From Prochlorococcus marinus str. MIT 9211 (GTDB lineage Bacteria; Cyanobacteriota; Cyanobacteriia; PCC-6307; Cyanobiaceae): 64,000 nucleotides of DNA. Shown here one piece after another: positions 26,688-37,084 of this stretch. Location of the stretch: contig NC_009976.1 in NCBI RefSeq assembly GCF_000018585.1, positions 1,173,982 to 1,237,981 of the forward strand, given 5' to 3'. Under the pieces are notes generated by a model. The model saw only the letters and a program-made list of their open reading frames with translations, ran no database searches and had not been told where the DNA came from. The first letter of the stretch is position 1. Each line of letters begins with the position of its first letter. The translations under genes and the position numbers were made by a program.

Positions 26688-28727
26688 CTATGTGCTACTT
26701 GAAAAATCAAGCAACTGCCATATATTTTTTTCTCTTCCTAAAACATACTTTAGCTTTAATGAGGGAATCGTTGTCTCGGAAATGATCTGATCAGAAGAAT
26801 TAACTCTTTGGTCTTTATAGTTAAGTACTGCTTTTACAGATATTCTCTTTTCAGTTTGTTCCTCTATCTCTAAACTTTTAATATTTGCATAGATAATCTG
26901 TCTTTCTCCAAGAGCAATATCTTTCTCCCTTTGCTCGAGAACAATTTTCACAAGAGAAGGTCTTGCTACATTTGATAAATCTAAATTGTTAACCCCAGAT
27001 AAGATACCTGCCTTCCCAGAAAGCCAAGCCTCAATTAATTGTTGGACTTCATCTTTTGATGGTGATTTGTTTGTTAAAGTGTTGTATCTTTTTTCTAATT
27101 TAGTCTGATCCTGTTGCTTTATATTCAAATTAATATCTGTTTTTTTACTGACAATTTTTTCAGAAGGCTCTTTAAAGCTTTCAGATATATTATCTTCAGT
27201 TGGATTATTTCTATATAAAATCAAAGCAGTAAATGTTCCTGAAAACAGTAATAGGAACAACGCTAAAGTTGCTTTAAAAAAGTTATTTTCTGGAATTTTA
27301 ATTCGTGGTTTTGCTATTTCTATATAAAAAGGTCTCCACTTCAACAATTGAACTAAGTTTTCCAAGAAAGTTTTCTCATCACTGAGCTCCTCTTCAGGAG
27401 AACCTAGGTATTTGTTGTTTTTTTCAGAATCCTTCTCAATTTCATCAACATTAGAAAGAGTCGAATCATTCTCTAAGGAGTTTATTGAATCATTTGTTTT
27501 ATCTGAAGACAGTCCAGAAAAAAGAGAAAACCCTGCTCGAGCAATCCCAAAAGCCCCTCTGCGTTCTATTTGCTCTACATATTCTTGAACATCCCTATCT
27601 GCGAACCAAGCCTCTAAATCAACAGTGTCAATCTCAATATCTCTGAAACCTGGTAGAACGTCTCTAAGCAGCCAATTTCTACAGTAATGACATAAAGCAG
27701 CCAATTCTTCTCCAGGATATGCATTTAGCCAATCTTGTAATCCTTTATCAGGACTACTTTTAAAACGAACGCCTGCCTGCTGAACATCCGCCAGCAAAAG
27801 ATCTATACAGCCAAGCAAAGGCATTGAATCAAAGCCCTGCTGATTCAATGCCTTCAACTGTTTCTTTGCTTTTTGCAAAAATTCAGGTTTCCGCCAATGG
27901 AAGCCTGATGCGACCAAAGCCAGGGCACCCAAAAAACCAGCATCTGGAGATCCTCTCCTTTGCCAATGGAGAAATAAGTCAATCTGCTCTTGCGCAGTTA
28001 GGAAATTCCTTATTTGCTGAAAGAAAAGTTCAAACTCTCGCTGTGATAGTTCAATAGAAGAATTCGACAAATTATCCCCTTCCAAGCCTCCCCTCTTAAG
28101 GACAAGACTATCTAATAGATTCAATCCTTCTTCGTGAGATTTCTCATCAGATAAATCTCTGCTTAACAAATCAAGGATTCTATAAGGTAGTAACACTTCT
28201 AAATCTCTTTCAATTATCTTTCTCTGTTCAGGAAGTTTCCCCATCCTTTGAAGCAATTGAATACCTTCCTCAAGGAGTTCCGCAGCCGAAGCGTAACGTC
28301 TTAGTTCTTGCTCCTGTATTGCAGCATCTCTACAAGCCAAGGCCCCTATCAATGCCAAATCCGCCTCACGGCCGCTTCCCAGTGCTGGTGTTTGAGGAGG
28401 TTGAAGTGCTTTTCTTGCAAGCTTAAAAGCTTCATCCGCTACTCCGCCTTCCCAAAGCAGAATGAGTCCTGCTACTTCTCTATTAAATGAAAGATCAAGC
28501 CCTACGGCTCCATTTAAAAGAGCTGACTCATAATCCTCCCTCAAATCTTTATCACAAAGCAAATCAGCAGAAAGACGTAAAAGTTCAGACCTCTGCGCAA
28601 TAACTTCAGGAGTAAATCCAGGATGCGGAATACGATTTAATCTCAGCTGAAAGAACCTAAGAACCTCCTCTGCATCAGCAGATGGACTAACTCCGAGCAA
28701 ACGAAAATGATCTATTGGGAGTTCCAA
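26688..28727 (-). CDS. ftn2: Ftn2/ZipN/ARC6-type cell division protein
   Basis: A 679-residue protein. The N-terminus (DHFRLLGVSPSADAEEVLRFFQ) is a J-domain-like fold lacking the HPD motif. A long helical repeat region follows (about 80-400). A transmembrane helix lies at about 484-505 after an acidic, Ser/Asn-rich linker. A C-terminal IMS-type domain (about 560-679, EVQQLIEAWLSGKAGILSG) completes it. This order is that of cyanobacterial Ftn2/ZipN and plastid ARC6, which tether and stabilise the FtsZ ring. The gene name is by homology. ftsZ itself is at 52.6 kb. Confidence 0.88.
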   Translation of the reverse strand: MELPIDHFRLLGVSPSADAEEVLRFFQLRLNRIPHPGFTPEVIAQRSELLRLSADLLCDKDLREDYESALLNGAVGLDLSFNREVAGLILLWEGGVADEAFKLARKALQPPQTPALGSGREADLALIGALACRDAAIQEQELRRYASAAELLEEGIQLLQRMGKLPEQRKIIERDLEVLLPYRILDLLSRDLSDEKSHEEGLNLLDSLVLKRGGLEGDNLSNSSIELSQREFELFFQQIRNFLTAQEQIDLFLHWQRRGSPDAGFLGALALVASGFHWRKPEFLQKAKKQLKALNQQGFDSMPLLGCIDLLLADVQQAGVRFKSSPDKGLQDWLNAYPGEELAALCHYCRNWLLRDVLPGFRDIEIDTVDLEAWFADRDVQEYVEQIERRGAFGIARAGFSLFSGLSSDKTNDSINSLENDSTLSNVDEIEKDSEKNNKYLGSPEEELSDEKTFLENLVQLLKWRPFYIEIAKPRIKIPENNFFKATLALFLLLFSGTFTALILYRNNPTEDNISESFKEPSEKIVSKKTDINLNIKQQDQTKLEKRYNTLTNKSPSKDEVQQLIEAWLSGKAGILSGVNNLDLSNVARPSLVKIVLEQREKDIALGERQIIYANIKSLEIEEQTEKRISVKAVLNYKDQRVNSSDQIISETTIPSLKLKYVLGREKNIWQLLDFSSST

Positions 28728-28832
28728 GCATTAATTGGCTATTAAAAAGAAACTCTAGGCATATGCACGATCTCTGCACATTCTTCTTCCATAGACCCTT
28801 AAAGTTGTAAAAGGTTTGATAGATAAATCAAG

Positions 28833-29915
28833 ATGAATCAGAGCACAATTGCAGATCATGAGATGAGTAATCTCCCCAAGAAAGAGGATCATGCTGAGCG
28901 ACTTTCCTCGTTATCAGGAGGTGAGTCTGCAGTTATAGATCGCGATACAGGCCTAAGGCTTTTCAAAGACATGACCTTAGGAAGAAGGTTTGAGGACAAA
29001 TGTGCTGAGATGTATTACCGAGGGAAAATGTTTGGATTTGTTCATCTTTACAACGGGCAAGAAGCTGTGAGTTCCGGTGTCATAGGAGCAATGAAGCTCA
29101 AACACGATTGGTTTTGCAGCACCTATCGCGATCATGTACATGCTCTTAGCGCTGGAGTCCCTGCAAGGGAAGTAATGAGTGAGCTATTTGGCAAAGAGAC
29201 TGGATGCAGCAAGGGGAGAGGAGGATCCATGCATCTTTTTTCCAAAGAACATCATCTTTTGGGAGGCTATGCATTTATTGGAGAAGGGATTCCAGTCGCT
29301 CTAGGTGCAGCCTTTAGCAGTCGTTACAAAAAAGAGGTTTTTAAAGATAAAAATAGCGATGCTGTAACAGCCGCCTTCTTTGGAGATGGTACGTGTAATA
29401 ACGGTCAATTTTTCGAATGCCTCAACATGGCCCAACTATGGAAGCTGCCAATAATTTTTGTTGTTGAAAACAATAAATGGGCTATAGGGATGGCTCATGA
29501 CAGAGCTACTAGTGATCCTGAAATTTGGAGAAAAGCTGGAGCTTTTGGCATGGAGGGAGAAGAGGTTGATGGAATGGATGTCCTAGCGGTTAGAGGAGCA
29601 GCAGAAAGGGCCCTTGAAAGAGCTAGAGCAGGAGAAGGACCTTCTTTAATTGAATGTCTTACCTATAGATTTAGAGGTCATTCTCTTGCTGATCCGGACG
29701 AATTAAGATCTGAACAAGAAAAAGAGTTTTGGGCACAAAGAGATCCATTAAAGAACCTTGCCAAGGTTCTTGTATCAAAAGAATTGGCAAATGAAAATGA
29801 ACTTAAAAATATTGAGAAAGAGATTGATTCTGAAGTTACTGATGCAGTTGAATTTGCACTTGCAGCTAAAGACCCTGACCCAAGTGAATTAACTAAATAT
29901 ATCTGGGCTGAATAA
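28833..29915 (+). CDS. pdhA: Pyruvate dehydrogenase E1 component alpha subunit
   Basis: A 360-residue thiamine-diphosphate enzyme subunit. [19 protein letters not shown] lies at the N-terminal side and [13 protein letters not shown] and GRGGSMHLF in the core. The ThDP-binding motif is [17 protein letters not shown], ending in VVENN. With E1 beta, E2 and E3 it makes acetyl-CoA from pyruvate; lpdA (E3) is at 38.8 kb. It is divergent from ftn2, with about 100 nt between the starts carrying both promoters. Confidence 0.96.
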   Translation: MNQSTIADHEMSNLPKKEDHAERLSSLSGGESAVIDRDTGLRLFKDMTLGRRFEDKCAEMYYRGKMFGFVHLYNGQEAVSSGVIGAMKLKHDWFCSTYRDHVHALSAGVPAREVMSELFGKETGCSKGRGGSMHLFSKEHHLLGGYAFIGEGIPVALGAAFSSRYKKEVFKDKNSDAVTAAFFGDGTCNNGQFFECLNMAQLWKLPIIFVVENNKWAIGMAHDRATSDPEIWRKAGAFGMEGEEVDGMDVLAVRGAAERALERARAGEGPSLIECLTYRFRGHSLADPDELRSEQEKEFWAQRDPLKNLAKVLVSKELANENELKNIEKEIDSEVTDAVEFALAAKDPDPSELTKYIWAE

Positions 29916-30041
29916 GGAGAAGAAACTGCTGACTAGTCCCTATGTATTAAAGACCTGAAAAAATCAATTGAAATATATGGTATGTATTCTTTAAATCAAC
30001 TTAAGGATTTAGATTGAGGAATAACTTTCAATCAAAAAAGT

Positions 30042-30983
30042 TTATATACCACTTGGAAGTTTCCTAGTCAGATTGCGTAATTTTCGAAGGGACTTCAATT
30101 CAACTTGCCTTACTCTCTCTCTAGAGACTTGTAACAAACGTCCAATCTCAGCAAGAGTATGTCTTTCATTTCCTTCTAAGCCAAATCTAAGTTTAAGAAC
30201 ATGCTGTTCTTGCTCACTTAGGTGTGTCAACCATCTACCAAGTTGCTCTTGATGAATACGTTGCTCAACTTTATCTAACGGTTCTTCTAAAGAAGAGTCA
30301 GCAATCAAATCCCCCAAGAAACTACGTCCGTCATCACCATTTACTGGTGCATCTAAACTACTTGTTGTAAGAGCTTGGCGCAGAATGGAATCTAGCTCTT
30401 CAGCATCAATTTCCATAGCTTCTGCAAGCTCAGCCCTACTTGGCATTGCTCCTAATTTATGAGCCAAGTCTGAGCTGATTTTTCTTATAGTTGCAAGACG
30501 TTCACTTAAATGAACTGGAAGCCTAATAGTTCTTGACTGACAAGCTATAGCCCTAGTCATGCTCTGTCTAATCCACCAAAAAGCATAAGTTGAGAATTTA
30601 TATCCTCTCGTAGGGTCAAACTTCTCCACAGCTCTTTCTAAGCCTAAAGATCCTTCTTGAACAAGATCAAGCAACTCGAGCCCTTTACCCTGATATTTCT
30701 TAGCAACACTAACTACCAGCCTGAGATTGGCCTTCATCATCCTCTCTTTAGCCCTACGACCAATTCTAATTAAACGTCGCTGATGAGATGTGAACTCCTC
30801 ACTCTTTACATCAATACTCCCGTCTTCGGTCAAGTTCATCATTACCTGAACCTGATTGCCTAACTCAATTTCCTCAGCAGGAGTAAGAAGTGGAACCCTC
30901 CCAATTGTTGATAAGTACCAACTTATTGGGTCACTACTACGTCGCTTTTGTGATTCAGCCGCCTTGGGTGCAGATGAAACCAT
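30042..30983 (-). CDS. Group 2 RNA polymerase sigma factor (RpoD-like)
   Basis: A 313-residue sigma-70 factor without region 1.1. It has region 1.2 (DPISWYLSTIGRVPLLTPAEE), region 2 (LLDLVQEGSLGLERAVEKFD, then YKFSTYAFWWIRQSMTRAI), region 3 and region 4 (HTLAEIGRLLQVSRERVRQVE). The length and conserved region 2.4 fit the non-essential group 2 factors (SigB/C/D type) used for stress or circadian adjustment. I cannot assign the exact orthologue. It is convergent with pdhA and on the same strand as nnr, which lies upstream of it. Confidence 0.93.
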   Translation of the reverse strand: MVSSAPKAAESQKRRSSDPISWYLSTIGRVPLLTPAEEIELGNQVQVMMNLTEDGSIDVKSEEFTSHQRRLIRIGRRAKERMMKANLRLVVSVAKKYQGKGLELLDLVQEGSLGLERAVEKFDPTRGYKFSTYAFWWIRQSMTRAIACQSRTIRLPVHLSERLATIRKISSDLAHKLGAMPSRAELAEAMEIDAEELDSILRQALTTSSLDAPVNGDDGRSFLGDLIADSSLEEPLDKVEQRIHQEQLGRWLTHLSEQEQHVLKLRFGLEGNERHTLAEIGRLLQVSRERVRQVELKSLRKLRNLTRKLPSGI

Positions 30984-31113
30984 TGTCTCTTATCCCAATT
31001 AACTAACAACGACTTTCCTACAGATATTGGAAAAGAGGCCAAGCCTTCAAAAACCCTTCAGATTCTTGCTTGCAAACCTACACAATTCAGCCAAAACTGT
31101 TCATCTAACACTC

Positions 31114-32703
31114 TTAAATGTTTCTTTGAACACATTCAGGACACTGAATGTGTCTTACAAGTTTTTCTAAAGCCAATGCAATTGAGCTTGCTTTACTTCC
31201 TTTTTTGCAACTTTTTGCCGCTTCCGCGTGAAGCAATGCTGCTAAAGCAAGTAATTCATCATTCATTGCTCCTCCTATAGAAAACCCTATTGCACCTACT
31301 CCAGCAACAAATCCAGCCAAAACATCCCCTAAACCTGCACGCGCAGCACAGCTAGATGTAGACACCAATTGCCATCTCACCCCAGAGGGGGATGCTATAA
31401 GGCTATGTGCCCCTTTAAGCAATACATTTGCCCCAGTCATCTTTGCCGCTTTAGGCGCTGCATCCAAAGGTGATAAGTCCTTAAGATTTGGGAATAAACG
31501 ATAGAACTCCTGTAAATGAGGAGTCAGCCATGTTGGTCCTTCACGCTTATTAATCCACTCCCAGCTCTCAGTAGAAAAAGCTAATCTATTTAAAGCATCA
31601 GCATCAAGAACTAATAACCCTGGAAATTTTTCAAGCTGGCAAGCAATATCACTCCACTTTTCGTTAGCCAAAGCTAAACCAGGACCAATTAATAATGAGT
31701 CTAGACGGTCTAATTTGTGTTTTAAGATCGCCTCCCCTATCTCAGATTCTCCATCAATTGAATTTCCCAATATTCCTGAAACAACAATTTCTGGAGAAAC
31801 TTGCCAAATATTATCTGCCATTTTTTGGGGCAAAAGCGCCTTAATACTGCCCACACCACTTGCTAATGCGCCTTGTAAAGCAAGTAAAGCAGCACCTTTA
31901 TACTTGTCACTGCCGGCAACAACCAAAAGTCTTCCACGCTGATATTTAGAAGAAATTGAAGAAGGCTCAGGCCAAGGGATCGAAAAAAGATCATCACCTG
32001 CAAGTTTGAAGAAGTTAATTTGCTTATCTTTCTTGAGAACTTTCTGTGGAATACCAATATCAAGTCTTATTAATTCACCCACATATGGGATAGCAATGTC
32101 TTGAATCAATCCCTGCTTATTCAAGCCAATAGTCAAGGTATAAGAAGCTGTAGCTGCAACGTTTGAGAAAGTCTTTCCTGTATCTGAACAAATCCCAGAT
32201 GGAACATCAATAGAGATTAATCTTCTTGGTTGTTTTTCCTCTCTACCCTTTAAAAGATTTGCTATTTTCTCAGGAAGAGGACGGGTCTGTCCAAGTCCAA
32301 AAAGGGCGTCAATCCAAAGAGTCTTACAATAAACATTAGGTTCTTCATGCAATTCCTTAATACCCAGCCAATGCGAATAAGCCTGATGACGCCGAGTTAA
32401 AGATTGCGTAATTGGCAAAGGACACCAAATAGATACATCTATGTTCTCCAAGAACAATTCTCTAGCTAAAACCAGCCCGTCCCCTCCATTGTGCCCTGGA
32501 CCAACTAAAATCAATACACCGTTTAAAAGTAATTCAGGCCTTTCCAAAAACCAATCTTTCAGTTTTTGCCCTACTTTTTCCATTAATGCCTCAACAGGCA
32601 TGCCTCTATTGATGAGATTGTTTTCAAAGCTTCTCATCTGAGCAGTTGAGGCAATTAAATGATCTGCATCTGATTTAGGCCAGTTCACAAAAAAAATCTC
32701 CAC
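31114..32703 (-). CDS. nnrED: Bifunctional NAD(P)H-hydrate epimerase / ADP-dependent dehydratase
   Basis: A 529-residue repair enzyme. The N-terminal NnrE epimerase domain (about 1-225) has [17 protein letters not shown]. The C-terminal NnrD dehydratase domain (about 240-520) has [44 protein letters not shown] and [17 protein letters not shown]. Together they repair damaged NAD(P)HX. It is divergent from mnmA with only about 30 nt between the starts, so both promoters overlap. Which start is used upstream of [10 protein letters not shown] is uncertain. Confidence 0.94.
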   Translation of the reverse strand: MEIFFVNWPKSDADHLIASTAQMRSFENNLINRGMPVEALMEKVGQKLKDWFLERPELLLNGVLILVGPGHNGGDGLVLARELFLENIDVSIWCPLPITQSLTRRHQAYSHWLGIKELHEEPNVYCKTLWIDALFGLGQTRPLPEKIANLLKGREEKQPRRLISIDVPSGICSDTGKTFSNVAATASYTLTIGLNKQGLIQDIAIPYVGELIRLDIGIPQKVLKKDKQINFFKLAGDDLFSIPWPEPSSISSKYQRGRLLVVAGSDKYKGAALLALQGALASGVGSIKALLPQKMADNIWQVSPEIVVSGILGNSIDGESEIGEAILKHKLDRLDSLLIGPGLALANEKWSDIACQLEKFPGLLVLDADALNRLAFSTESWEWINKREGPTWLTPHLQEFYRLFPNLKDLSPLDAAPKAAKMTGANVLLKGAHSLIASPSGVRWQLVSTSSCAARAGLGDVLAGFVAGVGAIGFSIGGAMNDELLALAALLHAEAAKSCKKGSKASSIALALEKLVRHIQCPECVQRNI

Positions 32704-32734
32704 TCCATTCCACTATGGAGACATCATTGCGATA

Positions 32735-33955
32735 ATGGCTATGAAATCTCAAAAAGCCAAGCCAATATCTAACAAAAGCAAGCTGGAAAGATCTCCTATT
32801 GAAATGGAAGTTGTATCACATCTCAAGCAACTTCAGGGAGAGCATGCCATTGCAGTAGGCCTTTCAGGTGGAGTTGACAGTTCATTAACAGCTGCGCTTC
32901 TAGTTGAAGCTGGATGGAAAGTCGAAGGGTTAACTCTTTGGTTAATGGAAGGTAAAGGTTCTTGTTGTACGGAAGGGTTGGTTGATGCAGCAGGGATTTG
33001 TGAACAGTTAAAAATCCCTCATCATGTCGTAGATGAAAGATCGACATTTCAAAAAGAAGTAGTTGAGAATTTAGTCAACGGATATCAAGAAGGCATAACC
33101 CCTTTACCTTGCTCCAGATGCAATAGGTTCGTAAAGTTCTCACCAATGATTAACTGGGCAAGAAAAAATCGAAATCTTAAGAGGATCGCAACTGGTCATT
33201 ATGCACGCATTAAACATGCTGAGACAAATAAATTAAATAGCCTAGATGAAAGAAAAAATAGACATCAGCTTTTGCGTGGGATAGATCAAAACAAAGACCA
33301 AAGTTATTTTTTATATGATTTATCACAAGAGATTCTTGGACATGTTGTTTTTCCTTTAGGAGCATTAACCAAATCTTTTACTCGCAAGGAAGCAAATCGG
33401 TATGGCCTAAGAACAGCCAACAAAAAGGAAAGTCAAGATCTTTGCCTTGCTGAAAAGCATGGATCCATGAAAGCTTTTTTAAACAATTATCTCCCTCCCA
33501 GAAAAGGCGAAATTGTCCTTACAGATGGCCTGGTAGTTGGCGAGCATGATGGAATTGAACATTTCACAATTGGTCAAAGGAAGGGCTTGGGGATCGCATG
33601 GAAAGAGCCATTACACGTAATCAATATTCAACCCTCTTTAAATCGAGTAATAGTTGGTCCTAGAGATCAATCTGGTCGATCAAATTGCACTGTTGGAGAA
33701 GTTAATTGGGTATCAATTTCTGCCCCTATGCAAGAGAGGCTTGTCGAAGTTCAAGTTAGGTATAGGAGTGATCCTGTAAAAGCAAAGCTAGTTCCAATAG
33801 AGCCAACAATTAAGGATATAAAAAACAACCGTCCTCACAGATGCAGAATTGAGTTTGAGAACCCGCAGTTTTCAATTTCACCAGGTCAAGCTGCTGTTTT
33901 TTATAAAGGTGAAGTGGTCCTTGGCGGAGGAATAATTCAACCTTTTGAATATTAA
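32735..33955 (+). CDS. mnmA: tRNA-specific 2-thiouridylase MnmA
   Basis: A 406-residue enzyme thiolating U34 of Lys, Glu and Gln tRNAs. The PP-loop SGGVDS is at 44-49. The catalytic cysteines lie in PCSRCN (125-130) and SQDLCL (Cys237). The C-terminal domain has [21 protein letters not shown] and PGQAAVFY. The N-terminal 25 residues are a basic extension. [14 protein letters not shown] segment replaces the usual acidic loop after the PP-loop; I believe this is the cyanobacterial form. It ends 4 nt before the convergent lnt stop. Confidence 0.94.
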   Translation: MAMKSQKAKPISNKSKLERSPIEMEVVSHLKQLQGEHAIAVGLSGGVDSSLTAALLVEAGWKVEGLTLWLMEGKGSCCTEGLVDAAGICEQLKIPHHVVDERSTFQKEVVENLVNGYQEGITPLPCSRCNRFVKFSPMINWARKNRNLKRIATGHYARIKHAETNKLNSLDERKNRHQLLRGIDQNKDQSYFLYDLSQEILGHVVFPLGALTKSFTRKEANRYGLRTANKKESQDLCLAEKHGSMKAFLNNYLPPRKGEIVLTDGLVVGEHDGIEHFTIGQRKGLGIAWKEPLHVINIQPSLNRVIVGPRDQSGRSNCTVGEVNWVSISAPMQERLVEVQVRYRSDPVKAKLVPIEPTIKDIKNNRPHRCRIEFENPQFSISPGQAAVFYKGEVVLGGGIIQPFEY

Positions 33956-33959
33956 TTTT

Positions 33960-35456
33960 TCATGCTTTTGGCTCTAGAAAAAATAATCCAAATATTCCCG
34001 CTATCAAAAAAACTATCAACGGTTTTTCTCCCCACCTAACATAAGGAGTTATTTTTTCAGAAAAATGCAGAGATGCTAGCCCCACCTTTTGTTTAAAAGG
34101 TGGTATGACAGGTGTAATACTACCGTCAGCAGAGATCATCGTAGAAGGTCCAGTATTAGAAACTGTTATCAAGTCCCTTGCCGACTCAATACTTCTCATT
34201 TGAGCCAATGCAAGAAATTGCTTTTGAAGAGAAATTGGGTATGGATCAAGGTTCGCTATTGCTAAGATCCATTGCGCCCCATCTTTGACCGCTTTACTTA
34301 ATCCATTCCCATTAGTTATCTCATAACAAATTGCCACAGCAATTGGAGGGCCATCCCAAATAAGCAATCTTGAAGATTCTCCTGGTTCAATTCCACCAAT
34401 AGAAGACAGTCCTGGAATAGATAATCCTGGCAAAGGAGGTATCCATTCCCCTAAAGGGACCAAGCGATACTTGTCAACAAAATCAGTAAAAGTTGTCTGG
34501 TCTTTTTTAAAAACAAGCAATGAACTCCTTTGATTCCCTTTATCAGCTCTAAAGCCTCCTGAAAGCAAAGGAATTTGAGCAGGAGAAAGAAGTTCTTGTC
34601 CAATAGGCAAGGTTCCTTCAGGGGCAACCATAAACGATGCCCCTAATACATTGGCCTCTTTTAAAGCCTGTTCCAGGGAAAAAGGCAAACGCCTTAATTG
34701 ATCTATTGAGAACTTCTCTCTTGTAGGAATAGCGCTTTGCCAAATAGCAACAGCTTTCGACGAAGAGAAGATTTCTTTTTCTAATAGTGCCCATCCAAAC
34801 AAATGTGCAAAAACCAATGCTGCTAAACCAAAAGAAAAAAATCTTTGCCAATTATTTTGAGACTTAAATAAAATTCCTGTTTGCCACAACCACCACCCAA
34901 CAAGAAACTGAACTGTTGTTAAACCACTTGAACCAAACCAACTAGACAATCCGGCAAGCAATCGATCTCCAGGCAGCAAACTACTTGAAATGCCTACCCA
35001 CAGTAGAGGGGATTGAGCAAGAACATTTTCTCCAAGCCCCCAGCATGCTGACAAAACAAACGCATAAAGAAACTTTCTTTTGAAGCAACCATTTCTAGCA
35101 TCAACCAAAAAATTGAGTCTTCCTAACCAGCACCACAAGGCTGAGAGGAATGCTCCTAAGAGACCACAAAATAACCATATTGAAATCGTTATAAACAAAC
35201 TAAACGGTTGAGAAACTCCCATCCACATCAAAGGGTGAAGAGCCAGCAACCATCTATGACTTATAAGTACTGCTACTGCTCCCCAAATACTTCCAGCCAA
35301 AGGGAACCTACTACTTGACCAAAGGAAAGCAATTGCGAGTGGCATAAGCAATATTCCTCCTTGTGAAAGGCCAACCCCCGCGAGTATTCCTCCAAAACCT
35401 GCTCTCAAAAAAGTGGAATATTTATCCGTTATCATTTTCCTCACGAAGCAATTCAA
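33960..35456 (-). CDS. lnt: Apolipoprotein N-acyltransferase
   Basis: A 498-residue membrane enzyme adding the third acyl chain to lipoproteins. Several N-terminal transmembrane helices (about 15-225) precede a nitrilase-like domain with the Glu-Lys-Cys triad at Glu280 (VAPEGTLP), Lys329 (VDKYRLVPLGEW) and Cys377 (AICYE). A final helix is near 475-495. The triad is intact. The gene starts close to the candidate LexA box in the divergent gap with the FKBP gene. The first Met precedes NCFVRKMI; Met8 is another option. Confidence 0.92.
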   Translation of the reverse strand: MNCFVRKMITDKYSTFLRAGFGGILAGVGLSQGGILLMPLAIAFLWSSSRFPLAGSIWGAVAVLISHRWLLALHPLMWMGVSQPFSLFITISIWLFCGLLGAFLSALWCWLGRLNFLVDARNGCFKRKFLYAFVLSACWGLGENVLAQSPLLWVGISSSLLPGDRLLAGLSSWFGSSGLTTVQFLVGWWLWQTGILFKSQNNWQRFFSFGLAALVFAHLFGWALLEKEIFSSSKAVAIWQSAIPTREKFSIDQLRRLPFSLEQALKEANVLGASFMVAPEGTLPIGQELLSPAQIPLLSGGFRADKGNQRSSLLVFKKDQTTFTDFVDKYRLVPLGEWIPPLPGLSIPGLSSIGGIEPGESSRLLIWDGPPIAVAICYEITNGNGLSKAVKDGAQWILAIANLDPYPISLQKQFLALAQMRSIESARDLITVSNTGPSTMISADGSITPVIPPFKQKVGLASLHFSEKITPYVRWGEKPLIVFLIAGIFGLFFLEPKA

Positions 35457-35507
35457 GAGTTATCTATTTAGATATTCTCTTCTCTTAAAAAGATAAAAAA
35501 GGTTTTA

Positions 35508-35521
35508 GGTACCCCTGTTCT
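35508..35521. promoter_or_regulatory. Candidate LexA (SOS) box between lnt and the FKBP gene
   Basis: GGTACCCCTGTTCT matches the cyanobacterial LexA-box pattern RGTACNNNDGTWCB (as I recall it) at every defined position. It lies 52-65 bases upstream of lnt and 34-47 bases upstream of the FKBP gene, in a divergent promoter gap. It fits the pattern better than the site next to lexA itself. A chance match in a 64-kb window is possible. Confidence 0.4.
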
Positions 35522-35554
35522 GCAAGAATCTTTGCATAATCACTATATCTATCC

Positions 35555-36154
35555 GTGAAAGAAGTCTTAATTAGTTTCAGCGTTTTTGTTGCTTGCGTAA
35601 TGATTGCAATCACAAGCCAAATCATTTCTCCTACAAAAGTTGATGCGGTAAATTTGAATTCAACTGAGCAAGCTGCATTCAAACCTGCAGAAAACTCTGT
35701 TAAGAATCCTTTTGAATTAGATCCCAACGACCCTAATCCAACTCTTTTCGTAATGGCAAAAGAGACAAAATCCCAGAACAAAACACCTCTAGGCAGCATT
35801 ATGGAAACACAAGAATCAATTCTTACAGCAAGTGGACTCAGAATTACTGACATCCGAGTCGGCGAAGGTCCAGAGGCTACAGCTGGCCAAAACGTTTCTG
35901 TTAACTACAAAGGAACACTTGAGAATGGCAAAGAATTTGATAGCAGTTACGGCAGAGGTCCGTTCAAATTTCCACTTGGAGCAGGAAGAGTAATTAAAGG
36001 TTGGGATGAAGGAGTAGCTGGCATGAAGGTTGGAGGGAAAAGGAAACTAGTAATACCATCTGAACTTGGGTATGGAAGCAGGGGAGCAGGCAATGGACTG
36101 ATTCCACCTAACGCTACTTTGATTTTTGAAGTTGAATTATTAGAGCTGAATTAA
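35555..36154 (+). CDS. FKBP-type peptidyl-prolyl isomerase, exported/membrane-anchored
   Basis: A 199-residue protein. An N-terminal hydrophobic segment (about 3-21, [19 protein letters not shown]) is followed by a linker (about 22-95). The C-terminal FKBP domain has [41 protein letters not shown] and [22 protein letters not shown]. The key aromatic and Asp residues of the FKBP pocket are present. It probably folds proteins at the thylakoid lumen or periplasm. The start is GTG. It is followed by the nickel superoxide dismutase gene on the same strand. Confidence 0.92.
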   Translation: MKEVLISFSVFVACVMIAITSQIISPTKVDAVNLNSTEQAAFKPAENSVKNPFELDPNDPNPTLFVMAKETKSQNKTPLGSIMETQESILTASGLRITDIRVGEGPEATAGQNVSVNYKGTLENGKEFDSSYGRGPFKFPLGAGRVIKGWDEGVAGMKVGGKRKLVIPSELGYGSRGAGNGLIPPNATLIFEVELLELN

Positions 36155-36239
36155 AATCAGAATAAGGAAGAAAGCAAAAGCAGCACTCAAATGGGAGATT
36201 GCCAAGTAGGCTATCTTTAAGATTTTTTATCTACGCCAG

Positions 36240-36713
36240 ATGCTGTATTCGGCACTTTCCGTAATCTTCAATAGACTTCCCGCCAAGACAGTGCATGCTC
36301 ACTGTGATGGCCCATGTGGTGTTTATGACCCTACATCAGCGCGAGTAGCCGCTGAAGCAGTGCTTTCTATGACAAAGAAACTGCTGGCATTGACTCCTCC
36401 AGAAGACAATGATCCACTCACATTGGCTGCATATAACAACACTTTCTCTCGTTTTGTGGCAGTTAAAGAAGAACAAGCCCAACAAGCAAAAAAAGAGCTT
36501 CTAATTCTTTGGACAGATTATTTCAAGCCTGAACATCTATCTGCGTACCCAGACCTGCATGAAACTTTTTGGAAAGCAGCCAAGCTTTGCAGTGCTTGCA
36601 AGGTCAATATTGATCAAGCAAAAGCCCAAGAGCTTATGGATACTGTAGAAAAAATTCATCACATGTTTTGGACATCCAAAGGACGTTCTGACTCCTGGGT
36701 TACTGCAAGCTGA
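36240..36713 (+). CDS. sodN: Nickel-containing superoxide dismutase
   Basis: A 157-residue precursor. The nickel hook HCDGPCGVYDP begins at His21; processing after Ala20 would expose His1, Cys2 and Cys6 as nickel ligands of the mature 137-residue helical-bundle enzyme. It removes superoxide and replaces Fe/Mn SOD in marine picocyanobacteria. sodX, the maturation protease, overlaps or abuts its 3' end, and a nickel permease gene faces them. Length and motifs are typical. Confidence 0.97.
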   Translation: MLYSALSVIFNRLPAKTVHAHCDGPCGVYDPTSARVAAEAVLSMTKKLLALTPPEDNDPLTLAAYNNTFSRFVAVKEEQAQQAKKELLILWTDYFKPEHLSAYPDLHETFWKAAKLCSACKVNIDQAKAQELMDTVEKIHHMFWTSKGRSDSWVTAS

Positions 36714-37074
36714 CAAATATTTATCAAGGATTGAGGCATTCAAGTCTTTAGTCCTTCTAATACTTGGTCTCCGGCAACATTGTCGTGTTGTCGGAGACTC
36801 TATGCATCCAACTATTAAGTCAGGTGATACCTTAATTTACATTCCTCTAAAAGAGAAGATTCATTTGCTAAAAAAAGGCAACATGGTGGTAATTGAACAC
36901 CCACAAAAACAAAAGACATTATTAGTCAAAAGGATCTTTAAACTAGACTTACCATTTTTAGAAGTAAGAGGGGATAATGAGTTTAATAGTATTGATAGTC
37001 GACAATTTGGGTTTATAAGCATAGAAAATGTTATTGGTATTGTAGAACAAATCATCCCCAAAAACCTTGATTAA
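36703..37074 (+). CDS. sodX: Nickel-type superoxide dismutase maturation protease SodX
   Basis: An S26-family (signal-peptidase-like) protease that trims the SodN leader. The catalytic Ser is in VVGDSMHPTIKSGD and the Lys in LLVKRIF. The first in-frame ATG is the Met of GDSM, just after the catalytic Ser, so the protein must start upstream. Between the previous in-frame stop (36646-36648) and that Met there is no ATG, GTG or TTG. Candidate starts are CTG at 36703 (used here, overlapping the sodN stop) or ATT at 36730. The upstream frame encodes a plausible hydrophobic segment and LRQHCRV before the catalytic site. Product certain, start uncertain. Confidence 0.85.
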   Translation: MQADKYLSRIEAFKSLVLLILGLRQHCRVVGDSMHPTIKSGDTLIYIPLKEKIHLLKKGNMVVIEHPQKQKTLLVKRIFKLDLPFLEVRGDNEFNSIDSRQFGFISIENVIGIVEQIIPKNLD

Positions 37075-37084
37075 GTATCAATCA

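Noticed and set aside
35485-35853. 122-codon minus-strand ORF over the FKBP gene
   Set aside because: Covers the signal and linker of a clearly real gene; no domain recognised.
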